Below, one piece after another: positions 20,591 through 32,535 of a stretch of DNA of 64,000 nucleotides (positions are counted from its first letter, which is position 1; the number at the start of each line of letters is the position of its first letter). A program made the position numbers and the translations under genes. Source of the DNA: Ornithodoros turicata (Eukaryota; Arthropoda; Arachnida; Ixodida; Argasidae); NCBI RefSeq assembly GCF_037126465.1, contig NC_088205.1, positions 28,193,482 to 28,257,481 of the forward strand. The letters run 5' to 3'. The notes below the pieces were generated by a model. That model saw nothing but the letters and a program-made list of their open reading frames with translations, was not told where the DNA came from and searched no databases.

Positions 20591-21492
20591 CAGGGTGTCC
20601 CAGAAAACGTGTCATTGAATTATAATAAAAAAACTACACCACCTAGGGTCATGCGGTCAATGGCGTTTGTTCTTACTGGGTTTTTGCCACCTCCTCATGT
20701 GAATGTCGTGTAACGTAAGCTTAATTATGTAAATTTTTGCGAGCTCAAGTCGGAAATTTGCCTAGTAAAGGTCACTTGTTTACCTCACCAACGTGAAGAG
20801 CGTGTCTAATTTAGTCAAATTAATGATAATTGACAGGGATATTCAGGAGCTATCCCATCGGAAAAAAATAGCCGAACATCATGCTATACGGAGGTCGCAC
20901 GGAATAGCGCACGATGAATTTTTCAGCGCAATCTTTGTCAGTCCGATGAAAGGAGGTTGGAAACCCAGCCCTCCCCGACATCGCAGAGAGAGATAAAACA
21001 GGCACGTCTTGTCACGTCCGACTTTCGCTGGGATAATGCTTTCTCTGTCCCAATTTTAGGAACTGTTACTTTTTCTACTATCACACTGTGGGCTGTCTTC
21101 GGACCCTCCTTTCGTCGCACTGAGAGCGATTGCGCTCAAAAAGTCATCGCGCGTTATGGTCCGGTGCCCCGAAAAGCATGATATTCGGCTATTTTTTTCG
21201 ATGGGATAACTCATGAATATCACTGTCAATTATTATGAATTTGAGTGAATTCGGCACGCTCTTCATATTGGTGGGGTAAAAAAGTGACATTTACTTACTT
21301 TACTTACATTTACTGACATTTACAAATTTCCGAGTTCAGTTCGCAAATATTTACATAATTAAACTTGGAGTATATGACATTCACATTAGGAGGTGGCAAA
21401 AACCTAATAAGAACAAATGCTGTTGACCGCATGATTCTAGGTGGCGTAGTTTTTTAATTATAATTCAATGACACGTTTTCTGGGACACCCTG
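20591..21492. mobile_element. foldback MITE A, TA target
   Basis: Ends CAGGGTGTCCCAGAAAACGT and its inverse complement, with long inverted arms (GTCATTGAATTATAATAAAA, then CATGCGGTCAA.GGC.TTTG and more). TA at 20589-20590 and 21493-21494. The arms pair over several hundred bp with scattered gaps. No transposase recognised. It abuts foldback B. Confidence 0.85.
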
Positions 21493-21496
21493 TATA

Positions 21497-22708
21497 CAGG
21501 GTTTCAAAAAACGTGTCATTCGGACTTTATAAAAAAACGGGGCGACGGAAAAATATGCGGTAAACGGCATTTGTGTGGCAACTGAATTTGCCACCTTGAA
21601 AAAGTATTTTCATTTGATTTTAATTAAAATAAATTGAATTTCTTTAATTGAACTCCAAAATTTCCCAAGTCAACCTAACGTTTTTTTTTACAGAATTAGA
21701 GAGCCCGTAGCGAACTTAGTCAGATCCACTAAGAAATCCGCTCGATATTGCAAATGGAACTGCCCAAAAAAAGACCCGAAATTGAGGAGGAGGAGGAGTG
21801 TCGTTGGGAGGAACCCGAGAGGTCTGCCTGCCTGATTAGGCGGCATGTTTCTCGGGAAGGGAAAGGTGGTGGAGAGGAAAGGGTGAAGTGGAAGACCGAG
21901 CGGAATCCGCTCGGGGGGAGGATAGCTGCGTCCATAGGCCGACTTCAGGGGAACTGTGCCGGCATACGCCTATTACACATCTGAGGGAAACCCAGGAAAA
22001 ACCCCAGACGGCACAGCCGGCCCGCGGATTCGAACCGCGGACCTCCCAGTCTCCAAGCGCACGCGTTACCGCTGCGCCACCGGAGCTGGTACCCGAAATT
22101 GAGGCTTCAAAGTTTCGGGTATTCAACGGCGCACCAAATCAGACGCAAAGATTCGTGGAGAGGAGGACATGCTCCTGCCCCCATGAAAGATAGAAGGTCG
22201 AAAAAACACAGGGCGGGAAAAAAGAGGCGGAATCATTTTTGTTTGCCGCTTATCAACGTATGGTGGAATGTCACCTGCCTTGTTATCTGCGCGTCTTGTG
22301 CTAAACGCCGGTCCGGAGATAAACTGTTCTAGCTTCATGGGGGCAGGAGCATGTCCTGCCCTCCGCGCATTTTTCCGACTGATTTGGTGCGCTGTTGAAT
22401 ACCCAAAACTCTGAAGCCTCAACTTCGGGACTTTTTTTGGGCAGTTCCATTTGCAATATCGAGCGGATTTCTTGGTGGATCTGACTAAGTTCGCTACGGG
22501 ATCTCAAATTCTGTAAAAAAACCATTACGTTGAGTTGGGAAATTTTGGAGTTCAATTAAAGAAATTCAATTCATTTTAATTAAAATCAAATGAAAATATT
22601 TTTGCAAGATGGCAAATTCACTTGCCACACAAATGCCGTTTACCCCGTATTTTTCCGTCGCCCTGTTTTTTTATAAAGTCCGAATGACACGTTTTTTGAA
22701 ACACCCTG
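21497..22708. mobile_element. foldback MITE B, TA target, abutting A
   Basis: Ends CAGGGTTTCAAAAAACGTG and CACGTTTTTTGAAACACCCTG, flanked by TA. Arms pair over about 300-600 bp, including CCGCTCGATATTGCAAATGG and its complement near 22450. The left arm is interrupted by the SINE at 21788-22090. Shares the CAGGGT terminus with A but is otherwise a distinct family. Confidence 0.85.
21788..22090 (-). mobile_element. tRNA-derived SINE with 14-bp target duplication
   Basis: Flanked by ACCCGAAATTGAGG at 21774-21787 and 22091-22104. Read on the minus strand it starts ACCAGCTCCGGTGGCGCAGC (A-box region). It has B box GGTTCGAATCC near 22028-22038, then a body with GGGGTTTTTCCTGGG and a (CTC)n tail. 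Inserted in the left arm of foldback B. Related copies: 46899-47184 and a fragment near 61785. Confidence 0.88.
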
Positions 22709-22712
22709 TATA

Positions 22713-24157
22713 CACACCTCTGAAAGCGTGTAACATATACTTAGCGGGTGTGCGGTTTGTTGGTCCACATTGGTAATTGGACGATACCCTATAACCTTTT
22801 TGCAATAAACCTATATCCCCCCTATAACTGAAACTGATTCAATTTTTGGTGTGCCGTATCATGTGCAGCTGGTGTGGCGCAACGTGTGCAGCTTTGGTTC
22901 CATAGTGGGTGCATCATGCATACCAGCCAAAGTAAATGCATAACATGAAGTAATGCATTGTGTTCTCCCAATATAGCAATCACGAACTGGTGCCATATTG
23001 GACCAATATACGGTCTGATATACGGATAAGGATATACGCGCTTAAATTTAGAGATGGATTTGAAACATCACATAAACGAGATGACGAACCAAAAGCTCAC
23101 TTGCAAAGGCATTTCCTTTCTAAGAGCAAAACAGATACTATATACATTGCCTGTTTTGCAGGCGTCTGCAAGTTCGATAGCCGTGCTTGCATTCCAGTCA
23201 AAACCAAGGGTGAGATGTCCAAGTTTAAGTTGATCATACACACACAAAAAAAAAAAACAACAACAACAACAACAACACTGAATTGAAGCATTGCTTGGTG
23301 TATCAACTCACCATCAAGATAACGTTTGTGTTTCTTCCTTGTTTTTGCATGAGGGAAAATTAAGACTCAGTGTACACGCCATTCATACTCCATGACAATA
23401 AGCTGCTTTACACTCTAAATCCAAAAACGCTTATTGTGCCGCTTGCGATGGAAAAACGCCTATTTCAAGCGTTTTCCGTCAATTTGTAGGCGATACAAGC
23501 CTGCCCGTGTAATTTTACTCCTAACACGCGGCACAAATCAAGGTCTAACGCTTTATGAGAGGAAAGTTGTCCACCGAAAGCAATGTGCCGCCTATTTGTG
23601 CCGGGTAAGTCAAGACGTGTCTGGCTTTTTGTTTCTTTTGTTTGCATACTTCCGCTCTTACCTGCGTCGCCAACCGTCTCACTCTCTCGCATGGCAGTTG
23701 ATAAGCGATAACCACCATAACGACCATAACCGCAGAATGCGAGGACGCGGGGTCAACTGTCTGTCTACGCATGCGAGTGGAAAATCAAATGCACAGTTTT
23801 TTCTCTGCCAATAAATTGCCCCCCCCCCCCCCCCCCTTGACGGAATTTACGGAATATGGAGTTCAGGAGTCTCTCAGTCAACATCGACTACTACGAAGCG
23901 GCAAGGTGGGCTGGCTGTCATTTCCGAAATGTGTTCCAGAAATGCAGTGTAGTGCACAATTACATTTGTGCTGGTCGCATTTATGTTCATTTTTTAGGGG
24001 TGTACCGAAAAGAAGTGGATATTCATACAGGGATTAGCCATGAGAAAGGGTTACATGCACGAGCGTTTATAAAGAACACTAACATTAAGCAACAGAGAAG
24101 AAATCTTCATTGTCGAATTCTCTTTGTGTACACTGTGATTATTCCTAATAGCAGTTG
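22713..24157. other. no gene recognised; simple repeats
   Basis: Intronic to the SLC6-like gene. Contains an (AAC)n microsatellite at about 23247-23277 and a C-run at 23819-23837. No exon matched. Confidence 0.45.
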
Positions 24158-24159
24158 TA

Positions 24160-24424
24160 CAGGGTCGGCCACACTTAAAAGTATCGCGGGAGCGCATGAC
24201 CTGCAAGTATGCCAGCGCCGCGCAACGGATGCTCCTCGGTTTGAGACCACGCGCCTGACGAACGTTCGCCACCTCTCGGTTGGGTCCGTCATTGCTCTCG
24301 TATCACTGGTGGTGGCGAACATTCACTAGGCGCGAGGTCTCAAACCCAGGAGCATCCGTTTCCTGGCGCTGCCGTACTTGCAGGTCATCCGCTCCCGCGA
24401 TACTTTTAAGTGTGGCCAACCCTG
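24160..24424. mobile_element. foldback MITE, TA target
   Basis: Ends CAGGGTCGGCCACACTTAAA and TTTAAGTGTGGCCAACCCTG with TA at 24158-24159 and 24425-24426. Arms of about 120 bp pair through GCATGACCTGCAAGTA and GGATGCTCCT. Confidence 0.88.
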
Positions 24425-24426
24425 TA

Positions 24427-25560
24427 CTAGAGATACTGATTATGTATAGGGCCTCAGCCCCTCAGAGCGTTATGATTTCATGAGAACTAGACGTGGAATA
24501 TGCCGTGTTCCAGGCTCTTGTTTATCGATGCGGTCAATTAAATCGGGTGGGCTTACTGCGATATGAATCAGTAACTCGTGATATGGCCGAAGCAAATGTG
24601 CGTGGCATGCATGGCGATTGGGGAATGAACGGGATGTAGCAGTGACTGTGCCGATTTTGACTCACAAATGTCACGTAACAGAGAAGCTCGGAGAGTTCTG
24701 TGGGGCAATATGCAATTCGATCGGAACTACATCAAATGCCCACTCATGTGCTGTAATCAAACAGGAGAGCTACCTCATGAAGGGGGTGGTGTCTCTCCTG
24801 CATGCATCATCCCATAATTCATGCTATTCAGCGTAAGAACTAAAATTGGTTGCTGCATCGTGAAATGAATTTGTGGGTATGCAAATAGGTTCATATTTCT
24901 CCCTATTTGTTTCGTACAGATGCGCTAGAATAAAGCAGTAGCCCACCACACACAAGTGACGCTTCAAATCAAGTTTCGCAAAGTGCAGCCTCCCTGAGCA
25001 GTAAATTCTGTCAAAGGAACGAGCGAAACAGCAAGAAAATTATCTTGAGTGATCTTAACACCCTTTTTGTTTTGTGTGGGGCAGTTACGTTGCTAAAGTG
25101 CAGGCGCGCAAAACATATTCCCTTGCCTGCGTTCAGTATTTTCCCGCACTCATTTTTGTCAAACACATAATTTTCTTGCAGAGGTAGCTCCACAAGCAGC
25201 GTGTTCAGTTTCGATCGTGTGCCATATATCACTAAACAAGACTAGCGGTTTCAATAAGTCAGCGACATCTCTCATCGTTACAAAATTCGCTACTACAATT
25301 TGCCGCTACAAAATTTGAAAAACGAGTGTGTCCTTCAAACAAACCAGCCAGCACATCAGGAAGTGAAGCACGGACACCACAGCCTTCTACGGCAACAACT
25401 CCCTCAACCATCATTGTACACCATCGGTGCTCGGGGTGTGCATTTACAAGCATATTTTTCAGCCGGTTTCGAAGTCATATAAAAACTTCAACGTTACCTT
25501 GATTTTCATTATATGCCATGCAAAATGCTGGCTCTGCATTGTTTTTGAAGAAAACGTGCT
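24427..25560. other. no gene recognised
   Basis: Intronic to the SLC6-like gene; nothing supported. Confidence 0.4.
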
Positions 25561-25572
25561 GTGATATTTACT

Positions 25573-25731
25573 AGAAAGGGAGTTGCCTCAGGACAGGAGC
25601 CGCCGATATTTCGAACAGAGACTGTTCTTGACCCAGAAGAAGAACAGTCTCTGTTCGAAATATCGGCTGCTCCTGTCCTGAGACAACTCCCTTCCTACAT
25701 CTCTATCGGTTCGCTGGATTTCTACCCATCG
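25573..25731 (+). mobile_element. Penelope-like palindromic insertion, 12-bp duplication
   Basis: Flanked by GTGATATTTACT at 25561-25572 and 25732-25743. About 120 bp form a near-perfect palindrome around 25632, followed by a unique 3' tail of about 38 bp (TCGGTTCGCTGGATTTC). The right arm carries CAGAAGA, a hairpin GAACAG-TCT-CTGTTC and then GAAA (25634-25660), which resembles a hammerhead core. Head-to-head terminal repeats and variable duplications are known for Penelope-like elements, so a truncated Penelope-like copy is the best reading. Confidence 0.6.
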
Positions 25732-25743
25732 GTGATATTTACT

Positions 25744-26570
25744 GTTCTGTGATATTGTTGTGTGATAAATGCTTCAACTTTTGTATAGTGCTTGCTTTGT
25801 TGCCTGAATCTAGGTGTCTTGACATAAATAAGTATCTGTTTCGTGTCTTTTGTTGATCACTAATTGACTGGAGTCGTTTTCAAATAGCATTACCGGCAAC
25901 CGATTGAGACTTTGCAAAATGAAATATGACACATCGGTGTTGAGCTGATGCTTCTGGTTAAATGATGGTTTGAATGTAACAAACACACCAGTAGTGTGTT
26001 TGTCCTGTCCCTCTAATGGTTACCCACGCTCAGGCTTTTCACATGAGGAATAATGGTCCTTGTAGGGTAAAACTCTAATGTCACGGCTCTAGAATTTTCT
26101 CGAATCGAGTAACAGGGATATATTCGTGGCGACTAAATTTCACGAGCTCCGCGAGGTCCTCAGAGCTGCTGCTTCTCGAGCTTTCCTCCTTCTCTGTTTT
26201 GAACTATTTGCGTGTCAAAGTTCTCGGATTTTCTCTATCCACGAAATTCGCAAAAATTGAGAGTCAACAATACAATAGTCAACAATACAAAAAAAATAAA
26301 ATTGAGAGCTCGCGAAGTAAAAGGGTTTTACCTATCTTTATCCTAGCCGCACGCTTTCAAAACGCGCGTCTGCACTCTTAACTCGGTACCCTTTAGTAAA
26401 GGGTAAAAAATCGCAATATTTTACCCTCTATTTCAGAAGCTACCAGGTACCCTCTGAGCAGTACCTTTTATAAAAGTTACAAGGAAACCCACTAATTAGA
26501 GGTTACGGCCTTCAGTCCATGCACCTGCCCGTAAAGGTTACGCCAACGTGCGGCTTTTTATACAGGATGT
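25744..26570. other. no gene recognised
   Basis: Intronic; nothing supported apart from a short direct repeat of CAACAATACAA near 26270. Confidence 0.4.
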
Positions 26571-26572
26571 TT

Positions 26573-27012
26573 ATTTTTATTCGCAACAGAGTAGCGCTCA
26601 TTTGGCAGGTGGGTTATGTGAATTTTTGCTAATTAATCGATCCGTAATTACAAACACATGCGTCAGGAAATGTCGGAAATGTTTGTAACTACACTCTTAG
26701 AAATGAACTTCACCACATAGCACGCTCCTAGCCGACCATCATCCCGAATGACAACGTTCTCGCCCCTGATTTGCTGAAAACGGGAGGAGGAGCCTATTTT
26801 GTGCCATTATGCACGGCACAAAATAGGCTCCTCCTCCCGTTTTCAACAAATAGGGGGCGAGAACGTTGTCATTCGGGATGATGGTTGGCTAGGAGAGTGC
26901 TATGTGGTGACGTTCATTTTTAAGAGTGTACGGATGGGTTAATTTGCGAAAATTAACATAACCCACCTGTCAAATGAGCGCTGGTGTGATGCGAATAAAA
27001 ACAAACACCCTG
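26573..27012. mobile_element. foldback MITE containing a second MITE
   Basis: Outer arms: CAGGATGTTTATTTTTATTC and GCGAATAAAAACAAACACCCTG, with TCATTTGGCAGGTGGGTTATG pairing to CATAACCCACCTGTCAAATGA-like DNA. The palindromic TA MITE at 26692-26928 sits between the arms. Confidence 0.85.
26692..26928. mobile_element. palindromic TA MITE, complete copy
   Basis: CACTCTTAGAAATGAACTTC to TTTTTAAGAGTG, TA on both sides (26690-26691, 26929-26930), nearly perfect palindrome. The core reads GGAGGAGCCTATTTTGTGCC rather than the GGCGTACGCC of other copies, so it is a subfamily. Confidence 0.88.
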
Positions 27013-29344
27013 TGCGTGGGATATGGACAGACCTTTACAGAACACACCAAGGTACCAAAATGAACCAGCAGAAAAGGAGATCTTGAACATCTGCATATTA
27101 CAAAAACAGAAGTCTGTCGAGAGGTGACACATTGTGCACAAGTGCGATTCTGATGTGAGGAGAAACCATGGTCGCTTTACCATGTATGTGGAAAAAAGAA
27201 CTATCTTCTAAGTCAGAAGCAATGCATAAAAGTGCAAGGAAGCCAGCGAGTCAAAACAACTGACCTATGTTTGCTAAGCTGAACAGACCCAACGAAATGG
27301 AGAATTGCAGCAGAAAAAATTTATTCCACATTCGTGCTGCAGAGGCGAGCGCAAATGGCGATACAGTATTACATAAAACGCACACAACCTTGAGGAATAC
27401 AGTGTGAGGAAGTGTACAGTAACACAGGGGACACTACATTACTGCGTTATCAGCGTTGGAGGCGCTCTGGGACGAGTTTGTGAGGTATACTGCATTGCGC
27501 TGGTGACGGTATGTGAACCTGCATGTGAGATCCTGGGAACAAAAGTTTGGGCAATGAGAGTAACATTTACGGAGCCATTCAAATCCGTACAAAGCACAAG
27601 CTATAAAGCAGCATAAATGCAGGAAGGCGTTCACTCCGCGATTGAGTCTTAGAATATCGTAATAATACAACAAGTAGGAAGCTGCGAATTATATATCTCG
27701 ATGCATATATCCGCAGCTCGCAAAATGCAAGTAAGAGCAGAAAAGTAGCAAGCGTTAGTGGCGTTCATATGCAGGACCGCAAAACGCTTGCCATAATCAC
27801 AACAAACATGCGCTAAGAGCTCTTACTATCAAATTAAGCACGTACCTAGCACAAAATGTAAACTTACCCAGTGTATGAAGTGTGTGAATTAGGGCTGCGG
27901 TGGTCACGTTCGTTTTCGGTTATATATTCTTTGCAATCTTCGCACTCACTACACTTTCCCTTGAGAACACCGAAAATATCCTTGTTTGCTAGCGACATCT
28001 AGCTTTTCCGTTGTTCCTGACGATACTATGATAAACGCGAGGAAAACCACTGATTAAAACAGATTACACTTGTTAACGGAGTGACGACGAGCGTTTCAAG
28101 GAAACCGCTCTCAATGTGGATAGACCTAGACCAGGCTCGGCTACGCAGCGAAATCGGAAATCTTGGTGGTTGCGGCATTGACAATGGTTTTCCACCCTTT
28201 AGAAAGAAACATACTATCAGTATTCCAGACTGCGAACTTATAATCTGTGTTCACACAGCATTGATAACATGTAGTCGACGTATAGATGACGCAGATAAAA
28301 AATAACAGCGTATAGATTCGCAACTCTCGTCTCGAATGGGAGGCTGAAACGTGGCATTATGCTGAAAAACAGAAGGAAAACAAACGATAAGAAACTAACA
28401 AAGAAATTATCGTTGGACATTTCGCTTAGAAGTTACAGTGTCGGAGTAGAGGGAAAATTTATAAGTTACAACAAGCTGTTTTTGTTTTTTCCGAGATGTA
28501 ACTTCTATTCGTGTTGTAAAGACATGACCTTGGTCGCTTTTAACCTAAATATACGTTACAGTGGTGTAACCTATAAGAAATCTCGAAATCTACGTCTATA
28601 TAGAAGTTACATGTTTCTAAAAGTTACAATAAAAGGTACGGGTTTAAGAGTGTGTATTCGCCCCTGTATTTGTAATTGCATAGTTTTACATATTGCACTT
28701 ACCCTTTTGTTATCATTACAGAAACAGCATTGCTTTGAGCCAGAGAACACCGACGAGACTATACGGACCGGAGAACACGCAGCAGACTCATTATTGAATC
28801 CTTCGTGTGTGTTCTCTATCTGTTTTGCCTGGTCGCTGTCCTAGGTCTAGGTCAGTCATGTTGCCTCTATAATGTGGCACAAAATAACAGGCGCGCGACG
28901 CGGCACGTTGGACCGCGTACCGCAGGCGGTTTTTCGTGCTACATACCCAGGAAGCACAATGTAACTGGTATCCCACGCGCTACACCCTATCCATGTGTGC
29001 AAGCGGCACCGTGTAACACGTGCACCACGCCTTGGATCGTAGACCTTTGTGTAGAGAGCATGCGGCGACGCCTCCTCTAGGCGGCAATTTTTTTTCAAAA
29101 AATGCCTCTTATTAAGTGTCACATGTCTAAGAGTGTACAATAAGGCAAAACACCCTTAAAGCATTGCACCCTTATTACACCCTTAGTACACCCTTAACAG
29201 ACCAATGTAGATGTGCACCCAATTCACACCCATCTATGAGAGGATCAGCCTCGAAGGGGTGTAATATGAGTGTGATCTGGGTGTTTATTGCAAAATGCGT
29301 ATACCCCTCTTACACTAACATATAGGTGTAAAAAAGTTTAGTGT
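27013..29344. other. no gene recognised
   Basis: Intronic to the SLC6-like gene. A GTTAC/GTAAC-rich stretch at 28430-28650 and a run of ACCCTTA-type words at 29140-29200 suggest decayed small elements; no exon matched. Confidence 0.4.
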
Positions 29345-29480
29345 GATATAGTTCATAATTGGCACAAAAATGGGGAACGCCCCCCGTTTTCATCAAATCA
29401 AGGGAGTGAATATTGTCATTCGTGATGATGATGGCTAGAAGCGTGCTATGCGGTTTGAAGCGCTGTTTCTAGAGTGTGTG
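29345..29480. repeat. right-arm fragment of palindromic MITE
   Basis: Has CCCCGTTTTCATCAAATCA, GTCATTCGTGATGATGATGG and AGCGTGCTATGCGG in right-arm order; left arm absent. Confidence 0.65.
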
Positions 29481-29572
29481 TCGCAATGGGCATGAGGGAT
29501 CATAAACCCTCGTCGATGACAACGCTAAACGCTATTGCTAAGCGCTGGGCTGACGGGATGAACATAACTCAC

Positions 29573-29702
29573 CCTAGCACAGAAGCGGATCTTGATCACG
29601 CTTAAGAATACCAGTGACCAGATGATGGCGTACGCGATGAGCAGGTCATAGCTGAACTCTGTGATGCCGGAGATATCTTTACTCAGTGCGAGTATCCGAC
29701 GA
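29573..29702 (-). CDS. SLC6-like transporter, exon coding TM4
   Basis: 130 bp, phase 2 to 0, acceptor GTATGCAG and donor GTGAGT. The peptide RRILALSKDISGITEFSYDL then LIAYAIIWSLVFLSVIKI fits the family block around TM4: +.VL..S.G+...G.......L...W.+.....+KG. The final Gly of KG is R here. Its start phase needs an exon of length 2 mod 3 between it and 42443-42750; that exon (extracellular loop 2) was not found. Confidence 0.82.
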
Positions 29703-31029
29703 CTGCATACAGAATGCACAGGGTTAATCTCAACCGTGAGTATAGTGCCGGTCGCTCTTGTCAGCCGGACCAAGCTAGCACAGGATGATGATTGACGCGC
29801 TGTGAGCGAACGCTGCACCAAGCACATTTGCTTCATTATTGCCGAACTTCCCAAACATCATATAGAGATTAGACTTTTATAGTGAAATCACGACCTCATA
29901 ACGATATTGCAAGGCACGGTCGCATCCGTTCCACTCTATTTTGAAACCATTGTGTCATTTTATTCCCCGTGTATACCACTGACCACGGTATCGAAAGTCC
30001 CACCCGAAATAGTGGCGTACGTTGACTGGTATTCGATGGAATACATGACAAGAGCAGCCGCAGGATGTTGAGAGTATGCCGGAATTTTCTCTTTAGAAAA
30101 CGGGAGAAAACGTCATTCCCTACACCACCAACCAGAGCACGGCCTTGAGAAAAGGAATGCCTTGGCGTCGGCGGTGCGAGCGTCTGGATGGCGCCCTCTC
30201 ACCTTAGCGTCGCCCTCTTACTCCTCCGGTAAGGGAGTGACTTTACACAGCCGGAACCTGTGTAGCTACGGAAGCAACGCCGATCTTTTAAAATTCGTTT
30301 CTTTAATAGATAAGCACATTCCGAACGAAAAAAATTGCCAAGTTGTCGGTCGATGCCGAACATAGTAGTTTTGGTTTCATAGATGGGTTTCCGGATGCGA
30401 TCGTCCTTTTAAGGAAGAGAAGTACGATATTGTGTCCCAGCATTTGTATATTCTGCGAGCTTCAGCTGGCGTTGTTCATGCGTCATCATGAGTAAAAATA
30501 TTTTTAACAATACAGTTGTTCGGCAAAGGCATGGCCGGTATTGGGACAAGGGACCCAATACTGTCTCCACTCCTGCCAGTGCCTCACCCGCGGGCCTTTG
30601 AACTGTGCTTTAGGTACATGGCTGATAATTTCGACATAGATTAGAGATTAGGATAGGGCAGAAGGCGAATCCACATGGAACAGAAACAACAACCGTTGCA
30701 GGAGCCTTGTTGCTTCCGCGGGACTTGCCCAGCATGGGGGTTTGTCCAGGCCTAAACCAACACGGCGGCTATCTTCACAGATTGGGTGGACGTCGGGCTT
30801 GATGGGGTTTTCCTCCCCCGCCGGTCCTGCTGCGGTCGCTCCGTCGGCTGCGGCTTCGTTGGAGACAGACTCATCTACCTACCCCATTCGTCTTCTTCTG
30901 GATAGCTGCCTATCATTCGTTTGTTATTTTTCTCCCCACACCTGAGTGATACGACCTCGAGTTGTGGTACCGGGTGCACGGGGGATTTCAGTCCCTTCAG
31001 CTTTTTCTTCCTAGTTCCTTCACTACACA
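29703..31029. other. intron, nothing recognised
   Basis: No coding or repeat signal supported. The missing extracellular-loop-2 exon could lie anywhere from 29703 to 42442. Confidence 0.4.
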
Positions 31030-32535
31030 AAAACACCCAGGTGATCGCAAAAGCGTAAACCCTTGAAGAGAAGGTCCTTTTATCAAGAACTGTCTGAAGA
31101 ATTCGTGCCGCTGAAATTGTGTGCCCACCCGCAAAATATTGTTATGAGAAGATAGCCTTTTTGCAAATACTGTCGCTAGGTGGGTTGAGGACATGGGTGC
31201 AGATTTCGAAATGCAGCTGCGCGATATTTCGGAGAATTTTTGTGCATATTCCTTAGCACTTGACGAATCCGCGGACATAAACTATATTGCTCAGTTCGTG
31301 GTGTTTATCTGCGGTGTCACGCACGACTTGAACATATACGAGGAACTGTTTGATCTGCTTCCTCTGAAAGGGACGACGACTTGGAGTGACCTGTGGAGCG
31401 CGGTAAAAGGCAGCATCAAAGCAGCAGGTCTTAAGTAGGAGAATCTCGCGTCAGTAGCGGCTGATGGAGCTCCTTCAATCATTGATCACAGTCTAGGTGT
31501 GGTAGCCCGCCTTAAAGAAACGCTTTCGGAAGAAGGCGTGCCCACGAACCTTCCACCAATTCACTGTATCCTACTACCAAGAGGCATCGCGCTGCCGCGT
31601 AGTTAAGTTTAGACACGTCGTGGACGTTGTCGTCAAGACAGTTAACTTAATTCGGTGGAGAGGCTTGAATCATCGTCTGTTTGTCGATTTCTTTCAAAAC
31701 TTGGATGCCACGTACAGAGACTTGCCTTATCATGCAGAGGTCAGATGGCACAGCGGGGTGAAAGTACTTCAATGTTTCTTCGACCTTCGATGAAATCAAG
31801 GAATTTCTTCACAACAAAGGGTAATAATGCCCTGAAATAGCCGACCCCGATTGGTTGCGTGACCTGGCGTTTCTCATCGACACAACTAATCACCTGAACA
31901 TTCTGAATATGGACCTGCAGGGGAAAGCTCGATTCATCACAGGGATGTACGACAGCCTGAAAGGTTTTGTTAGAAAGTTGGAACTTTAAGAGAAACAGCT
32001 AACGTCAAAGGACCTCATCCACAATCCTTGCCTAAAAGCCGTTGACTGCAAGAACGAGGAAACGCTTCGCACATACTCGTCAGGAGTGTCGGTGCTGCGG
32101 TATGAGTTCATGTCAAGGTTTCATGATTTTGAGATCCTCGAGGCGATGTTTAAACTGTTCGCCGACCCCTTTTTAGTTCTTCGAGAAGACGTTAAGCCCG
32201 AGCTCCAAATGAAACTAATAGATCTCCAGTGCAATTCCACAATGAGACAAAAGTGACGAAATCGGGCTTCCGAGTTCTACAAATATGTAGGCAGGAAGTC
32301 GTTTCCTTGCCTGATGTCTGACGTCAACCGTGTTCTGTCGACGTTTGGAAGCACATACGTATGCGAGCAGTTCTTTTCAATGATGAATATCAACAAGACT
32401 AAGCTGAGGTCCCAGCTCTCTGATGACCATCTTCGAGCCCAGTTGAGAATTGCCGCTGTGGTCAACCTACAAGTGGACCTCGGGAATCTGGCGAGGAAGA
32501 AGAGGTCCCAAGTGTCGTCAGCGCATAATTAGGAG
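31030..32535 (+). pseudogene. decayed hAT transposase, GTF2I-repeat/ZBED-like type
   Basis: Two blocks are clear. At 31150-31438, VARWVEDMGADFEMQLRDI, then FCAYSLALDESADINYIAQF and LLPLKGTTTWSDLW match the catalytic start of GTF2IRD2/ZBED-like hAT transposases (SLALDES carries the first catalytic Asp). At 32314-32530, VLSTFGSTYVCEQFFSMMNI and DDHLRAQLRIAAV match the C-terminal dimerisation region. Between them the frame is broken by stops and shifts (first stop at 31436). No terminal repeats were located. Single-exon relic, not a host gene. Confidence 0.8.
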
